Below, in pieces: positions 1 to 8,104 of a stretch of DNA of 64,000 nucleotides. How positions within the stretch are numbered: the stretch's first letter is position 1; the number at the start of each line of letters is the position of its first letter. The DNA is taken from assembly GCA_965250115.1 (NCBI GenBank), contig CBDFNJ010000001.1:1550001-1614000 (forward strand). Reading direction: 5' to 3'. This stretch comes from CBDFHB01 sp965250115 (lineage in GTDB: Bacteria > Acidobacteriota > Vicinamibacteria > Marinacidobacterales > SMYC01). Under the pieces are notes generated by a model. It searched no databases. It was not told the DNA's origin and was given only the letters and a program-made list of their open reading frames with translations. Made by a program: the position numbers and the translations under genes.

Positions 1-2186
1 GTCCCGGAGGTAAAGATGATCGAGGCGACGGCGGAAGGGGGCACGCTGTCCGGGAGCTCCGCGATGCGTTTCTGCTCCGTAGACTCTGCCGCCATGCGAA
101 AGACGTCATCAAAGGTCCAGACCTTGACGGCGAGGCCCGCGGCCGTCAGCGCCGCGGCGAGCCCTCCGTGCTTTTCGAAGAGCGCCGGACTCAAGACGAT
201 GCCTTTCGCTTCGCCGAGGCCGAGGAGTTTCACGACCTCCTCCGTTCCGGCTTCCTTCTCGAAGGGAATAACCGCGGCGCCGGTCCGCACGACTCCGAAG
301 TAAGTCATGCCCCACTCGGGAGCATTGTCTGCGAGCAGACCAATGCGGTCTTCGCTCTTGACTCCCTTGCTCTTGAGAAAAGACGCGGCGCGCAGCACGC
401 ATTCGCGGAAATCGCCGTAGGTATAGCGCTCCTCACGCCCGTCACGCTCGATGCGCATGGCGATGCGACCTTGGTGGTTTTTCGTGCAAGCGTCGAAGAG
501 CTCGACGAGGTTGCGATAGGTATAGACCCTCCGAGGTCTCGCCTTTTCGGCCTCGTCGAATCGAGGGAAAACCCACTTGGAAAGGCCGGGGAGGTGGACG
601 TCGAGCCAGTAGTCGTACCAATCGATCTTTTCGGGAGTGAAAACGAGGCCTTCGCCGTTCCCCGGAGCGATTCGGGCAAAGAGCGCGCGAGTATTGTCCG
701 CGCGAAAAACGTAATTGTTGTCCACGATGAAGGGTCGAAAGGTGTCGTAGTGCTCCTCGCTTTCTCGCGCAAAGACTTCGAAGTTGTCCACCGCTCGTTT
801 CGCCTGCTCCATGAGGGGCGCGAAGGGACCGGCCTGCCTCGCAGAGATTTTACCGAGAGCCTTGGACAGCTTCTTCGTCGCCTTGTGAAGGAGCGGCATC
901 GAGTATTTCTCGAAGTTCTCGGGCTTGACTGCCTGCGCTTCCATCCGAGCGGCGACCTCGTTGAGGAAACGGCTCCCTGACAGTTTTCCCTTGAAGTACT
1001 TCCGTTTGTAGATGCCGAGAAGATCGACGAGACGGCCGAGCCTGGAAGGGTTCGAGTCTCCCGAACACACTTGGTAGACGAGCGCGGGCTCCTCGACCAT
1101 CACCTGTGCCGTGACGGCGAGCACGGCCGAGGCCACCATGTCCACGGGGATGATGTCGAGAATGACGTTGGTCCTGACGGGAAACAGGTTCTGGCCGCGC
1201 ATCGCCATTCGAACCAGGGGAGCGGTCGTCGTAAAACCCTCGTTCCAACCGGGGAACGGAAACGAGAGCGCACTCTCCACGATCGACGGGCGAACGATCG
1301 CCCGATGAACGCCCTCTTCCGCCGCGACGAGTTGCTCGCCGAGGCTCTTCGTATAGGTATAGATGTTCGGCCAGCCCCAGTCTTGCGCCTTTCTGATTCC
1401 GAGGTCGGTCAGTCTGGAGCGGATCCAGTTCTTGCGCTCCCGGGCGATCGCCAGGTTCATCGCTTTGTCGTCGTCCGGATCGCGCCCCTCTTCGAGGAAC
1501 CGCCCTCGGGCGATCTCCCGGAAGCGGTCGGCGAGTGACTTGTCACGGGACTCGTCCTTGACCCTGAGAGCGAGTCGCTCGCAATCGTCGATCTCTTTTT
1601 CGACGCTGAACTCGGAGGCTTCGACACCCTTGCGCGGGAAGTAGCCGATCAGGGGCTCGCTTTCCCAGATCTCTCCGGAGCGGTTGCCTGCCACGAAACA
1701 CGTGCTCAGGTGGACGATGGCCGGCCGCTTCATGTGCTTCGCGAAGGCCAGCGTGTTGAGAGTACCGGAGACGTTGGTCTTGAGAGCCGCTTCGAGGGGT
1801 GGGTTGAACGTGACGCGTCCCGACGAATTCAAGAGGACGTCGATGTCCTCAGCGATGGCCCGCGCCTTTTCCGCGCCGAGGCCGAGGTTCTTGTAGGTGA
1901 TGTCTCCCCCGACGACGACGATCTTCTCTCTGAGAAAGTCGTTCAGCTTCGTCCCGTAACGTTCACGAAGCGGCTCGAGCGAAGGGGAGGGAACGATCGT
2001 CTCCCAGAACCGGCTTTCGCTCTCGGCCTCGGTACTCGCCCTGACCATCAGGTAAATGCGCCCGACCTCCGGGAACCGATCCAGAAGCATCGCGAGCGAC
2101 ACTTTGCCGAGAAAGCCGGTACCGCCGAGCAGAAACAAACGCCTCCCTTCGAAGATCGAACGGAGGTCGAGCTTTCGTTCGCTCAT
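1..2186 (-). CDS. Fatty acyl-CoA reductase-like / AMP-dependent acyl ligase fusion (partial, 3' end beyond window)
   Basis: Reading from an ATG at 2186, the frame stays open to the window edge (728 codons), so the gene is truncated by the edge. Residues 1 to about 390 form an extended SDR of the NAD_binding_4 / fatty-acyl reductase type: nucleotide-binding LLGGTGFLGKV near residue 18 and a catalytic YTYTKS near residue 275. From about residue 555 an AMP-binding (ANL) adenylation domain begins, and its phosphate-binding motif FTSGT is the last thing before the edge. Such a protein could activate a carboxylic acid and reduce it or a CoA/ACP derivative; the substrate is unknown. The domain order, reductase first and ligase second, is the reverse of classic carboxylic acid reductases. 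The ATG overlaps the stop of the LarA-like gene by 4 bp (ATGA), so the two are probably translationally coupled. Confidence 0.85.
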   Translation of the reverse strand, partial: MSERKLDLRSIFEGRRLFLLGGTGFLGKVSLAMLLDRFPEVGRIYLMVRASTEAESESRFWETIVPSPSLEPLRERYGTKLNDFLREKIVVVGGDITYKNLGLGAEKARAIAEDIDVLLNSSGRVTFNPPLEAALKTNVSGTLNTLAFAKHMKRPAIVHLSTCFVAGNRSGEIWESEPLIGYFPRKGVEASEFSVEKEIDDCERLALRVKDESRDKSLADRFREIARGRFLEEGRDPDDDKAMNLAIARERKNWIRSRLTDLGIRKAQDWGWPNIYTYTKSLGEQLVAAEEGVHRAIVRPSIVESALSFPFPGWNEGFTTTAPLVRMAMRGQNLFPVRTNVILDIIPVDMVASAVLAVTAQVMVEEPALVYQVCSGDSNPSRLGRLVDLLGIYKRKYFKGKLSGSRFLNEVAARMEAQAVKPENFEKYSMPLLHKATKKLSKALGKISARQAGPFAPLMEQAKRAVDNFEVFARESEEHYDTFRPFIVDNNYVFRADNTRALFARIAPGNGEGLVFTPEKIDWYDYWLDVHLPGLSKWVFPRFDEAEKARPRRVYTYRNLVELFDACTKNHQGRIAMRIERDGREERYTYGDFRECVLRAASFLKSKGVKSEDRIGLLADNAPEWGMTYFGVVRTGAAVIPFEKEAGTEEVVKLLGLGEAKGIVLSPALFEKHGGLAAALTAAGLAVKVWTFDDVFRMAAESTEQKRIAELPDSVPPSAVASIIFTSG

Positions 2187-3781
2187 TCGACCTCGGGGAT
2201 GACGATCGGCGGAATGTGCAGCATCGTGATCTCGGCCGATCGTCCCACATAGCTTCTCGCGTTGGCCACGGCCTCCGCGAGGTTCTCCGCCCGGTCCCAA
2301 CCGAGCAACTCGGGAACGTGTTGGTTCTCGGCTCCCGCGGCGATGATCTTACCTACGTGCCGCCGGCCGTTCTCGCCCCAGTACCACATGAAGAACGGAT
2401 GGGCGCCGTGATAGGCGTTTCCCTGACGGTACATTTGAATGTAGCTCGGGTTGCGAGCGAAGTCTTCCTCGTACTTCTCCCGAAGCTGGAAGGCATCGTT
2501 GGTCTCGGGAAGCAGGCGATGAAAGAACTCGATGTAGCTCGGATGAAACTCCGCGTCGAAGTCATCGTAGCAGGGGTGGCAGAGGATCAGAACCCCGCCC
2601 TTCCGCAAGAGGGGTTTACCCCGGTACAAGTTGAAGAAATAGCCGGGACCCATGACCTGGACGAGCACGGGGTTGAGTATCGAGTTGACGTTATAGGGCG
2701 AGATATATGGCACGCCCACGATCAGAATGTCGCACTGGCCCTTCACTTTGACGGCGTATTGATCGAAACAGCGCTCGAGCGTCTTCTCGTGAACGGGCTC
2801 GGTACGCCCCGCGTAGCAGCCGATGAGCTCATAGGGAGATGGGATGCTGTGGAAGAAGGCTCGCTTCGCCGCGCGCGGCAACCGCTCCGTCGTCCAGCGC
2901 GTGGCCTTGAGCTTCATGCGATCGAGCTCGGTGAAGTCGTCCTCGTTCTTGCCGAGGAAGGCGACCTGGTCCGCGTACATGCGGTTGTTGAGCGTCGTCT
3001 CGATGTGGAAGACGTTCATATTGTCGTCCACGAGGGCGCCCATCCGCTCGCACTTTCGGTTCAGCTCCGAGCTCGCTGGATCCATATAGCCATCGGAGTC
3101 GATTATCGTCTGTGGTTCGTGGTGGGGGCGCAGGCTCGTGTAGTCGCACAACCCGACGGTAACGGATTTGTGGCCTCCGTCCATGGGCACGAGGTTGATA
3201 TTGTTGTAGATGACGAGATCGCTTTCCACGGCTCGACGGTTGAGACGGAGATGCTCTCCGTGCACGGTCGTGCCCAAGCTGACGAGGCCGTCGGGTTCCT
3301 CGGCGTCGTGGCAATAGTAGCGGTCCGGATAAAACGCGTCGTGGATCTCCCTCCCCACCATGCGGCGCATTTCGCGCTCAGTCATCTTCCGATGGAGCGA
3401 GTTCGCCACGATGATGTGGATGTCGTCGATCCCGTGGTCCGAGAGCAGCTCGAGAACGACCTCGAGTGCGGTTTGCCGCACATCGGGGATCACCATCGGC
3501 GGAAGCGGAAGACTGATGTCGTCTACCGCAATCGTGATCCGCATGCCGGAACGAAGCTGGGCGTGGAGAGGGTCGCAACCGAGAGGATGGTTGATCGCGT
3601 GCCGGATCGCGCCTCGTGGGTTGGGGAGCCCCTGGATCGGCGGTTTGGGATAGATAACGCGAGTGCCGATGGGGAGATCTTCTTCCCAGAAATCCTCGCC
3701 GAAATGGATGAGACGGGGCGCGGAGTCCGTATCGATATAGGCGGTACCGGGATCAAGCTTCCGGCGTAGAACGGGGCTCAT
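2183..3781 (-). CDS. LarA-like (lactate racemase family, DUF2088) protein
   Basis: This 532-residue protein resembles the nickel-dependent lactate racemase family. VDDISLPLP near residues 86-94 corresponds to the LarA D-D-x-T-R-P region, SLHRKMT at 128-134 matches the family HRK(T/M)T motif, and DGGHKSVTVG at 201-210 holds the lysine (K205) that in LarA anchors the nickel-pincer cofactor. The PHFF segment that usually precedes this lysine, with a metal-binding histidine, is not obvious. The substrate may therefore not be lactate, or cofactor binding may differ. It begins with ATG, lies 14 bp after the HAD gene and overlaps the reductase-ligase gene by 4 bp, so it probably acts in the same pathway. 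Racemase or epimerase activity is family-based inference only. Confidence 0.75.
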   Translation of the reverse strand: MSPVLRRKLDPGTAYIDTDSAPRLIHFGEDFWEEDLPIGTRVIYPKPPIQGLPNPRGAIRHAINHPLGCDPLHAQLRSGMRITIAVDDISLPLPPMVIPDVRQTALEVVLELLSDHGIDDIHIIVANSLHRKMTEREMRRMVGREIHDAFYPDRYYCHDAEEPDGLVSLGTTVHGEHLRLNRRAVESDLVIYNNINLVPMDGGHKSVTVGLCDYTSLRPHHEPQTIIDSDGYMDPASSELNRKCERMGALVDDNMNVFHIETTLNNRMYADQVAFLGKNEDDFTELDRMKLKATRWTTERLPRAAKRAFFHSIPSPYELIGCYAGRTEPVHEKTLERCFDQYAVKVKGQCDILIVGVPYISPYNVNSILNPVLVQVMGPGYFFNLYRGKPLLRKGGVLILCHPCYDDFDAEFHPSYIEFFHRLLPETNDAFQLREKYEEDFARNPSYIQMYRQGNAYHGAHPFFMWYWGENGRRHVGKIIAAGAENQHVPELLGWDRAENLAEAVANARSYVGRSAEITMLHIPPIVIPEVE

Positions 3782-3795
3782 TCAGTCGCTTCCTT

Positions 3796-4458
3796 CTATT
3801 TCAGCCTTACGATCGGCCAATCGTGTCGAAGAGCCGTGCTCTTGAGACGCAGATCGGGGTTCGTTGCCGTTGGATGGCCAACGACCGAGAGCATAGGCAG
3901 ATCGCTCATGCTGTCGGCGTAGGCGTAGCAGTCATTGAGAGACAGGCCCTCTCGCTCCGAATAGCGTCGGATCCAGGACGCCTTGGTGGCGCTGGCCATG
4001 ACGGGGGGCTTGAGTCGTCCCGTGGCGCGCCCGTCGACGAACTCGAGTCGATTCGCCACGTAGTCCGTGATGCCGAGATGGCGCAGCAAAGGCTTGACGG
4101 TAATGTCGAGCGCCCCCGTCACCGCGACCTGCCGCAAGCCCATACTCTTCGATTTCTCCAGTAGGGGAAGTGTCCCTGGATAGACCGCGGGACGAATGAC
4201 TTCCTCAAAGAGGTCGTCGGCCAGATAGCGTAGGCGGTCTTCCGATTGGCCTTTGTACCATTTGAAGAAGATGTCGTTGAAGACCTTTCGGCTGTAGAGC
4301 TCGGCCGCGGCGAAGATCGGGAGGCCTGCGAGCGTCGCGGCGGTGCGGCCGAAGCTCTTGAGGATACCCTGATCGTTCCGAGCGTAGAAGGCGAAGACGT
4401 GCACGAGGTTCGTGCTCACGAGCGTGCCGTCGACGTCGTAGAATGCTGCTGCAGCCAA
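3796..4458 (-). CDS. HAD-IB family phosphatase (SerB-like)
   Basis: A 220-residue haloacid-dehalogenase hydrolase. Motif I FYDVDGTL (nucleophile D8, acid D10) is at the N-terminus, motif II is AVTGAL in the middle, and the acidic motif is DSMSDLPML near the C-terminus. The length and motifs fit subfamily IB, which includes phosphoserine phosphatase and the HAD partners of acyltransferases and fatty-acyl reductases. The start is TTG, preceded by the purine-rich AGGAGCGAGG; no in-frame ATG is available. It is the first gene of a three-gene minus-strand operon with the LarA-like and reductase-ligase genes. A promoter-like pair lies upstream (see 4504-4532). The substrate is not predictable; dephosphorylation of a lipid-linked or small phosphate ester fits the context. 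Confidence 0.85.
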   Translation of the reverse strand: MAAAAFYDVDGTLVSTNLVHVFAFYARNDQGILKSFGRTAATLAGLPIFAAAELYSRKVFNDIFFKWYKGQSEDRLRYLADDLFEEVIRPAVYPGTLPLLEKSKSMGLRQVAVTGALDITVKPLLRHLGITDYVANRLEFVDGRATGRLKPPVMASATKASWIRRYSEREGLSLNDCYAYADSMSDLPMLSVVGHPTATNPDLRLKSTALRHDWPIVRLK

Positions 4459-4503
4459 GACTCTATCCTCGCTCCTTTCAACGAGTTAATCGTGAAACCC
4501 TGC

Positions 4504-4532
4504 ATGTTATGCGTTCTTACGACTGGCTACAA
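4504..4532 (-). promoter_or_regulatory. Predicted promoter of the HAD-LarA-reductase operon
   Basis: On the minus strand TTGTAG (4532-4527) and TAACAT (4509-4504) are separated by 17 bp, a fair sigma-70-type match. Transcription would begin near 4497, about 40 nt before the TTG start. The fabH promoter lies on the other strand of the same gap. Confidence 0.4.
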
Positions 4533-4546
4533 CTGAGCGGGGCGGA

Positions 4547-4575
4547 TTGACCGGACGGTGCGTCCGAAATAGGAT
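4547..4575 (+). promoter_or_regulatory. Predicted promoter of fabH
   Basis: TTGACC (4547-4552) and TAGGAT (4570-4575) are spaced by 17 bp. Transcription would start near 4582, which favours the ATG at 4618 over the upstream TTG at 4582 as the fabH start. Confidence 0.5.
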
Positions 4576-4617
4576 GGTCGATTGTCCGACTCAAAGCCCT
4601 CGAGGAAGAACCACGTC

Positions 4618-5634
4618 ATGAGCCAACACCGCGCAACGATTACCTCCATCGGCCGGTTCCTTCCGGAGCAGGTCTTAAGCAATCTCGATCTCGAAGGCAT
4701 GGTCAACACTTCCGACCAGTGGATCTTCGAGAGGACGGGAATCCGGGAACGACGCATCGTCGAGAAGGGAACCGGTTCCTCCGAGTTGGGGGCGGCGGCC
4801 GCTCAGGAGGCCCTCGATCGGCGGGGCATCTCGGCAGAGGATATCGATCTTATCATCGTGGGCACGGTAACGCCCGACATGATGTTCCCCGCGACCGCCT
4901 GCCTCGTCCAGGACAAGCTCGGCGCTAGCCGAGCCTGGGGTTTCGACCTCTCGGCGGCCTGCTGTGGTTTCGTCTATTCCCTTTCGGTGGGAGCCCAGTT
5001 CATCGCCACCGGCGCCCACGACCGGGTCCTCGTGATCGGCGTGGACGTCATGAGCAGCATCATCAACTACAAAGATCGGGCGACTTGCGTCATCTTCGGA
5101 GACGGCGCCGGGGCCGTGCTGCTCGAGGCGGACGACGGTGAGGAGAACGGATTCATCGGATTCCACCATCGAGTGGAGGGTAGCGGAGGCCAATGTCTCT
5201 ACATGCCGGCGGGCGGCAGCCGGAAGCCCGCGACGGCCGAAACGGTCGAGAGGAACGAGCACACGGTCCATCAGGACGGACGTCAGGTCTTCAAGTACGC
5301 CGTGCGCCAGACCCACGAGACGACGACCACGCTGCTCCGGCGCCACGGCATGACGACGGTCGACATCTCGCTGCTCATTGCTCATCAAGCGAACGTGCGC
5401 ATTCTGGAAGCGACCGCCGAGCGGCTCGGACTTTCCGAGGACAAGGTCGTCAAGAACATCCAGAGGCTGGGCAATACGACGGCGGCGACGATCCCGCTCG
5501 CGCTCTACGACGCCGTCACGGATGGTCGCATCGATAAGGGCGACCTCATTCTCTTCAGCTCCGTCGGCGCCGGGTTCACGACCGGGGCCTCGTTGCTCCG
5601 GTGGTCGGGCCTGCGCGAGGCCGGCCGCTCGTGA
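4618..5634 (+). CDS. fabH: 3-oxoacyl-ACP synthase III (KAS III)
   Basis: FabH condenses acetyl-CoA (or another acyl-CoA) with malonyl-ACP to start fatty-acid synthesis in the cytosol. The 338-residue protein carries the full catalytic triad: cysteine in LSAACCGFVY (C115), histidine in IAHQANVRIL and asparagine in GNTTAATIP. The intact triad and normal length argue for an ordinary FabH rather than OleA. The ATG at 4618 is chosen because GAGGAAG lies just upstream and the product begins like other FabH proteins. An in-frame TTG at 4582 would add 12 residues but sits at the predicted transcription start. The stop overlaps the GTG of the next gene by 4 bp. Confidence 0.95.
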   Translation: MSQHRATITSIGRFLPEQVLSNLDLEGMVNTSDQWIFERTGIRERRIVEKGTGSSELGAAAAQEALDRRGISAEDIDLIIVGTVTPDMMFPATACLVQDKLGASRAWGFDLSAACCGFVYSLSVGAQFIATGAHDRVLVIGVDVMSSIINYKDRATCVIFGDGAGAVLLEADDGEENGFIGFHHRVEGSGGQCLYMPAGGSRKPATAETVERNEHTVHQDGRQVFKYAVRQTHETTTTLLRRHGMTTVDISLLIAHQANVRILEATAERLGLSEDKVVKNIQRLGNTTAATIPLALYDAVTDGRIDKGDLILFSSVGAGFTTGASLLRWSGLREAGRS

Positions 5635-7658
5635 GTGACAAGCGAGCCAATCGCCTCGCGGAAGAGACCAGCCCATACCTCCTTCAGCATGCCCACAATC
5701 CCGTGGAGTGGTATCCGTGGGGTCCCGAAGCTCACGAAAAGGCGCGACGGGAGAACAAGCCGATTCTACTGTCCGTGGGCTACTCCGCCTGCCACTGGTG
5801 CCATGTCATGGAACACGAGTCGTTCGAGGACGAGTCTATCGCCGAGCTCATGAACTCGAACTTCGTCAACATCAAAGTCGATCGCGAAGAGAGGCCAGAT
5901 GTTGACGAGATCTACATGGGCGCGGTGCAGATGATGACGGGCTCGGGCGGGTGGCCGCTGACGGTGATTCTCACGCCGGAGCTCAAACCCTTCTATGGCG
6001 GGACGTACTTCCCGCCGGACGACCGATGGGGTCGGCCCGGTTTTCGCACCGTTTTGACGGAGATTGCGAGGGTTTACGCGCAGGAGGGATCTCGAGTCCG
6101 GGAGGCCTCGGAGGCCCTGACCGAGCGTCTCGCCACGCTCGCCGTGTCGCCGGCCACGGCGGAGATCTTGACTCGGCATCGTATCGGCGAGAGCGCGCGC
6201 GAGCTCGCGGCTCGATTCGACCCGCGTGAAGGGGGGTTCTCGCAAGCCCCGAAGTTCCCGCCGGCCGGCGCGCTCTCGCTTCTGCTTCGCCACTACCGCG
6301 AGAGTCGGGACGCCCATTCGCTCGAGATGGTCGAGCTCACTCTCGACAAGATGGCCTCGGGCGGGATGTACGATCATCTGGGCGGCGGCTTTCATCGCTA
6401 TGCGACGGACGATCGCTGGCTCGTACCTCACTTCGAGAAGATGCTCTACGACAACGCGCTCCTTGCCGGGAGCTACCTGGAGGCTTATCAGCTCAGCGCC
6501 AACCCCACTTACGGGCGCGTCGCCCGCGAGACGCTCGAGTGGACGCTCCGGGAAATGCAAGGGGAGAGCGGCGGCTACTACAGCACTCAAGATGCCGACA
6601 GCGAGGGAGAAGAAGGCAAGTTCTACGTCTGGTCTGAGGATGAGGTCCGGAGCCTTCTCGGCGAGCAAGCGGAAGCATTATGCGACACCTACGACGTAAC
6701 GCCAGGTGGGAATTGGGAGGGCAAGAACATTCTCCATCTCGAAGGCGGACTTCGCTCCCATCGTGAGGAGCTATCTCCGGCGCTCGATGCATTGCTTCAA
6801 GTTCGGGAGGCGAGGGTCCATCCCGGTCTAGACGACAAGGTGCTGACGAGCTGGAACGGTCTCATGATCATCGCGATGGCCCGAGGCTACCGTGCTCTCG
6901 GAGACGACCGATTCCTCGACTCCGCCCGGCGGGCGGCGCGTTTCATCGAAGAGACCCTCTACGAGGGCGACCAACTCCTCGCTACGTATCGCGCGGGCCG
7001 CTCCAAGCTCAAGGCCTATCTCGACGACTACGCGTTTCTCCTTGGGGCCTACGTCGAGCTCTTCGAATCCGATTTCGACACGCACTGGCTCGATCGCGCG
7101 AACCGCCTTGCGGAAGCGCTCGGCACGCTGTTTCGGGACGAGAGCCAGGGAGGGTTTTTCTTCACCGGGAGCGACCACGAACAGCTGATCGTGAGGTCCA
7201 AGACCGGCTACGACGGAGCCATCCCTTCAGGAAACGGTATGGCAGCGACCTACCTCCTGCGCCTGGCCGAGTACACGGGATCGCGCGAGCAGGAATCGCT
7301 CGCCGTCTCGACGTTCCATGCGTTCCACACCCAGCTCGCGCGTTCGCCGAGCTCGTTCGCTCAGATGCTCGCCGGCCTGGACTTTTACCTCTCCGAAAAG
7401 CGGGAGATCGTGCTCGTCGGCCGGCGCGACTCGGTGAAGACGCAGGAAGCGCTGACGCGTTTGTGGCGCATGTACTTACCGAACGTTTCGATAGCACTTC
7501 TCGATCCCGACCACGACGATGAGACGGCGATTCCCCTATTCGAGGGCAAGAGCGCCGGTTCGGATCCAGATGTGCCTCGTTTCTACGTTTGCGAGAGCTA
7601 TGCTTGCAAGGCCCCCACGGACTCGCTCGAGGAGGTCGTTGGGGTCCTCCATCCCTGA
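5631..7658 (+). CDS. DUF255 / YyaL-family thioredoxin-domain protein
   Basis: About 675 residues. The N-terminal DUF255 thioredoxin-like domain has the hallmark start NRLAEETSPYLLQHAHNPV and a redox-type SACHWCHVM motif (CxxC). The rest is a glycosidase-like (alpha/alpha)6 barrel region, with HFEKMLYDNA and FYVWSEDE conserved as in the YyaL/spermatogenesis-associated 20 family. The true biochemical role of this widespread family is not established. The start is taken as GTG at 5631, overlapping the fabH stop (GTGA); an upstream in-frame start would lie deep inside fabH. Coupling with fabH suggests co-transcription. Confidence 0.9.
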   Translation: MSDKRANRLAEETSPYLLQHAHNPVEWYPWGPEAHEKARRENKPILLSVGYSACHWCHVMEHESFEDESIAELMNSNFVNIKVDREERPDVDEIYMGAVQMMTGSGGWPLTVILTPELKPFYGGTYFPPDDRWGRPGFRTVLTEIARVYAQEGSRVREASEALTERLATLAVSPATAEILTRHRIGESARELAARFDPREGGFSQAPKFPPAGALSLLLRHYRESRDAHSLEMVELTLDKMASGGMYDHLGGGFHRYATDDRWLVPHFEKMLYDNALLAGSYLEAYQLSANPTYGRVARETLEWTLREMQGESGGYYSTQDADSEGEEGKFYVWSEDEVRSLLGEQAEALCDTYDVTPGGNWEGKNILHLEGGLRSHREELSPALDALLQVREARVHPGLDDKVLTSWNGLMIIAMARGYRALGDDRFLDSARRAARFIEETLYEGDQLLATYRAGRSKLKAYLDDYAFLLGAYVELFESDFDTHWLDRANRLAEALGTLFRDESQGGFFFTGSDHEQLIVRSKTGYDGAIPSGNGMAATYLLRLAEYTGSREQESLAVSTFHAFHTQLARSPSSFAQMLAGLDFYLSEKREIVLVGRRDSVKTQEALTRLWRMYLPNVSIALLDPDHDDETAIPLFEGKSAGSDPDVPRFYVCESYACKAPTDSLEEVVGVLHP

Positions 7659-7661
7659 TCT

Positions 7662-7669
7662 GCTAGAAT
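7662..7669 (+). promoter_or_regulatory. Extended -10 element before the secreted-protein gene
   Basis: TGCTAGAAT (7661-7669) is an extended -10 (TGn plus TAGAAT). It ends only 9 nt before the ATG at 7679. If used, the transcript would start about 3 nt before or at the start codon, making the mRNA nearly leaderless. No convincing -35 is seen. Confidence 0.4.
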
Positions 7670-7678
7670 TGGGGCATC

Positions 7679-8104
7679 ATGAAGAAAGTCACGCTGTTGG
7701 CCGCCGTCCTCGCGGTCGCGCCCTTCGCGAGCACCTCGACGCTCGCTGACGGCCCCGAGCTCAATCTCAAGCGCCCGCGCCCCACTTTCATGAGGCAGCG
7801 GATGCCCAACGAGCGAACCACACCTGGGGTCACAGTCCGCATCACGGCCCAGCTCGAAGACCTCGACAAAGCCGAGGATCTCGAGAAGTACTACTGTCTC
7901 GACGAGCTGTGGGACTGGGACGATGATACCGAGTCGGAGTACGCTCCCGATTGCGACCCCTACGAAGAGGGTACGGAGCTGAAAACCCAATTCAGCGCCT
8001 CACACCAGTACCGCTTTCCGGGGACCTACCGGGTTCGCTTGCGCCTGCAGAGCCACGGCAAAACTGTCATTGCCGGATCCACGAGCGCCCAGATCCGCAA
8101 CTAG
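7679..8104 (+). CDS. Small secreted protein with PKD-like domain
   Basis: A 141-residue protein of unknown function. The N-terminus (KK, then a hydrophobic stretch, with a likely cut after TLADG or near residue 24) is a Sec signal peptide. The mature part has DELWDWDDDT and a C-terminal HQYRFPGTYRVRLRL, a pattern like the WDFGDG and HxYxxPGxYxVxL elements of PKD/Ig-like folds. Two cysteines (CLDELW and DCDPY) could form a disulfide outside the cytoplasm. No Shine-Dalgarno is evident, and a -10-like element sits right before the start. Its stop codon shares the palindrome CTAG with the stop of the convergent methylase gene. Confidence 0.7.
   Translation: MKKVTLLAAVLAVAPFASTSTLADGPELNLKRPRPTFMRQRMPNERTTPGVTVRITAQLEDLDKAEDLEKYYCLDELWDWDDDTESEYAPDCDPYEEGTELKTQFSASHQYRFPGTYRVRLRLQSHGKTVIAGSTSAQIRN

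Noticed and set aside
168..980. A 270-codon plus-strand frame at the left edge
   Set aside because: It is antisense to the reductase-ligase gene, whose frame has clear motifs; its composition is arginine- and glutamate-rich without domains.
2216..3769. A 517-codon plus-strand frame opposite the LarA-like gene
   Set aside because: It is a mirror of a real gene in GC-rich DNA; no motifs, valine- and histidine-rich.
4618..5634. OleA-type olefin synthase next to a reductase and AMP ligase
   Set aside because: The protein has the full FabH Cys-His-Asn triad and length, and no OleB or OleC partner is present.
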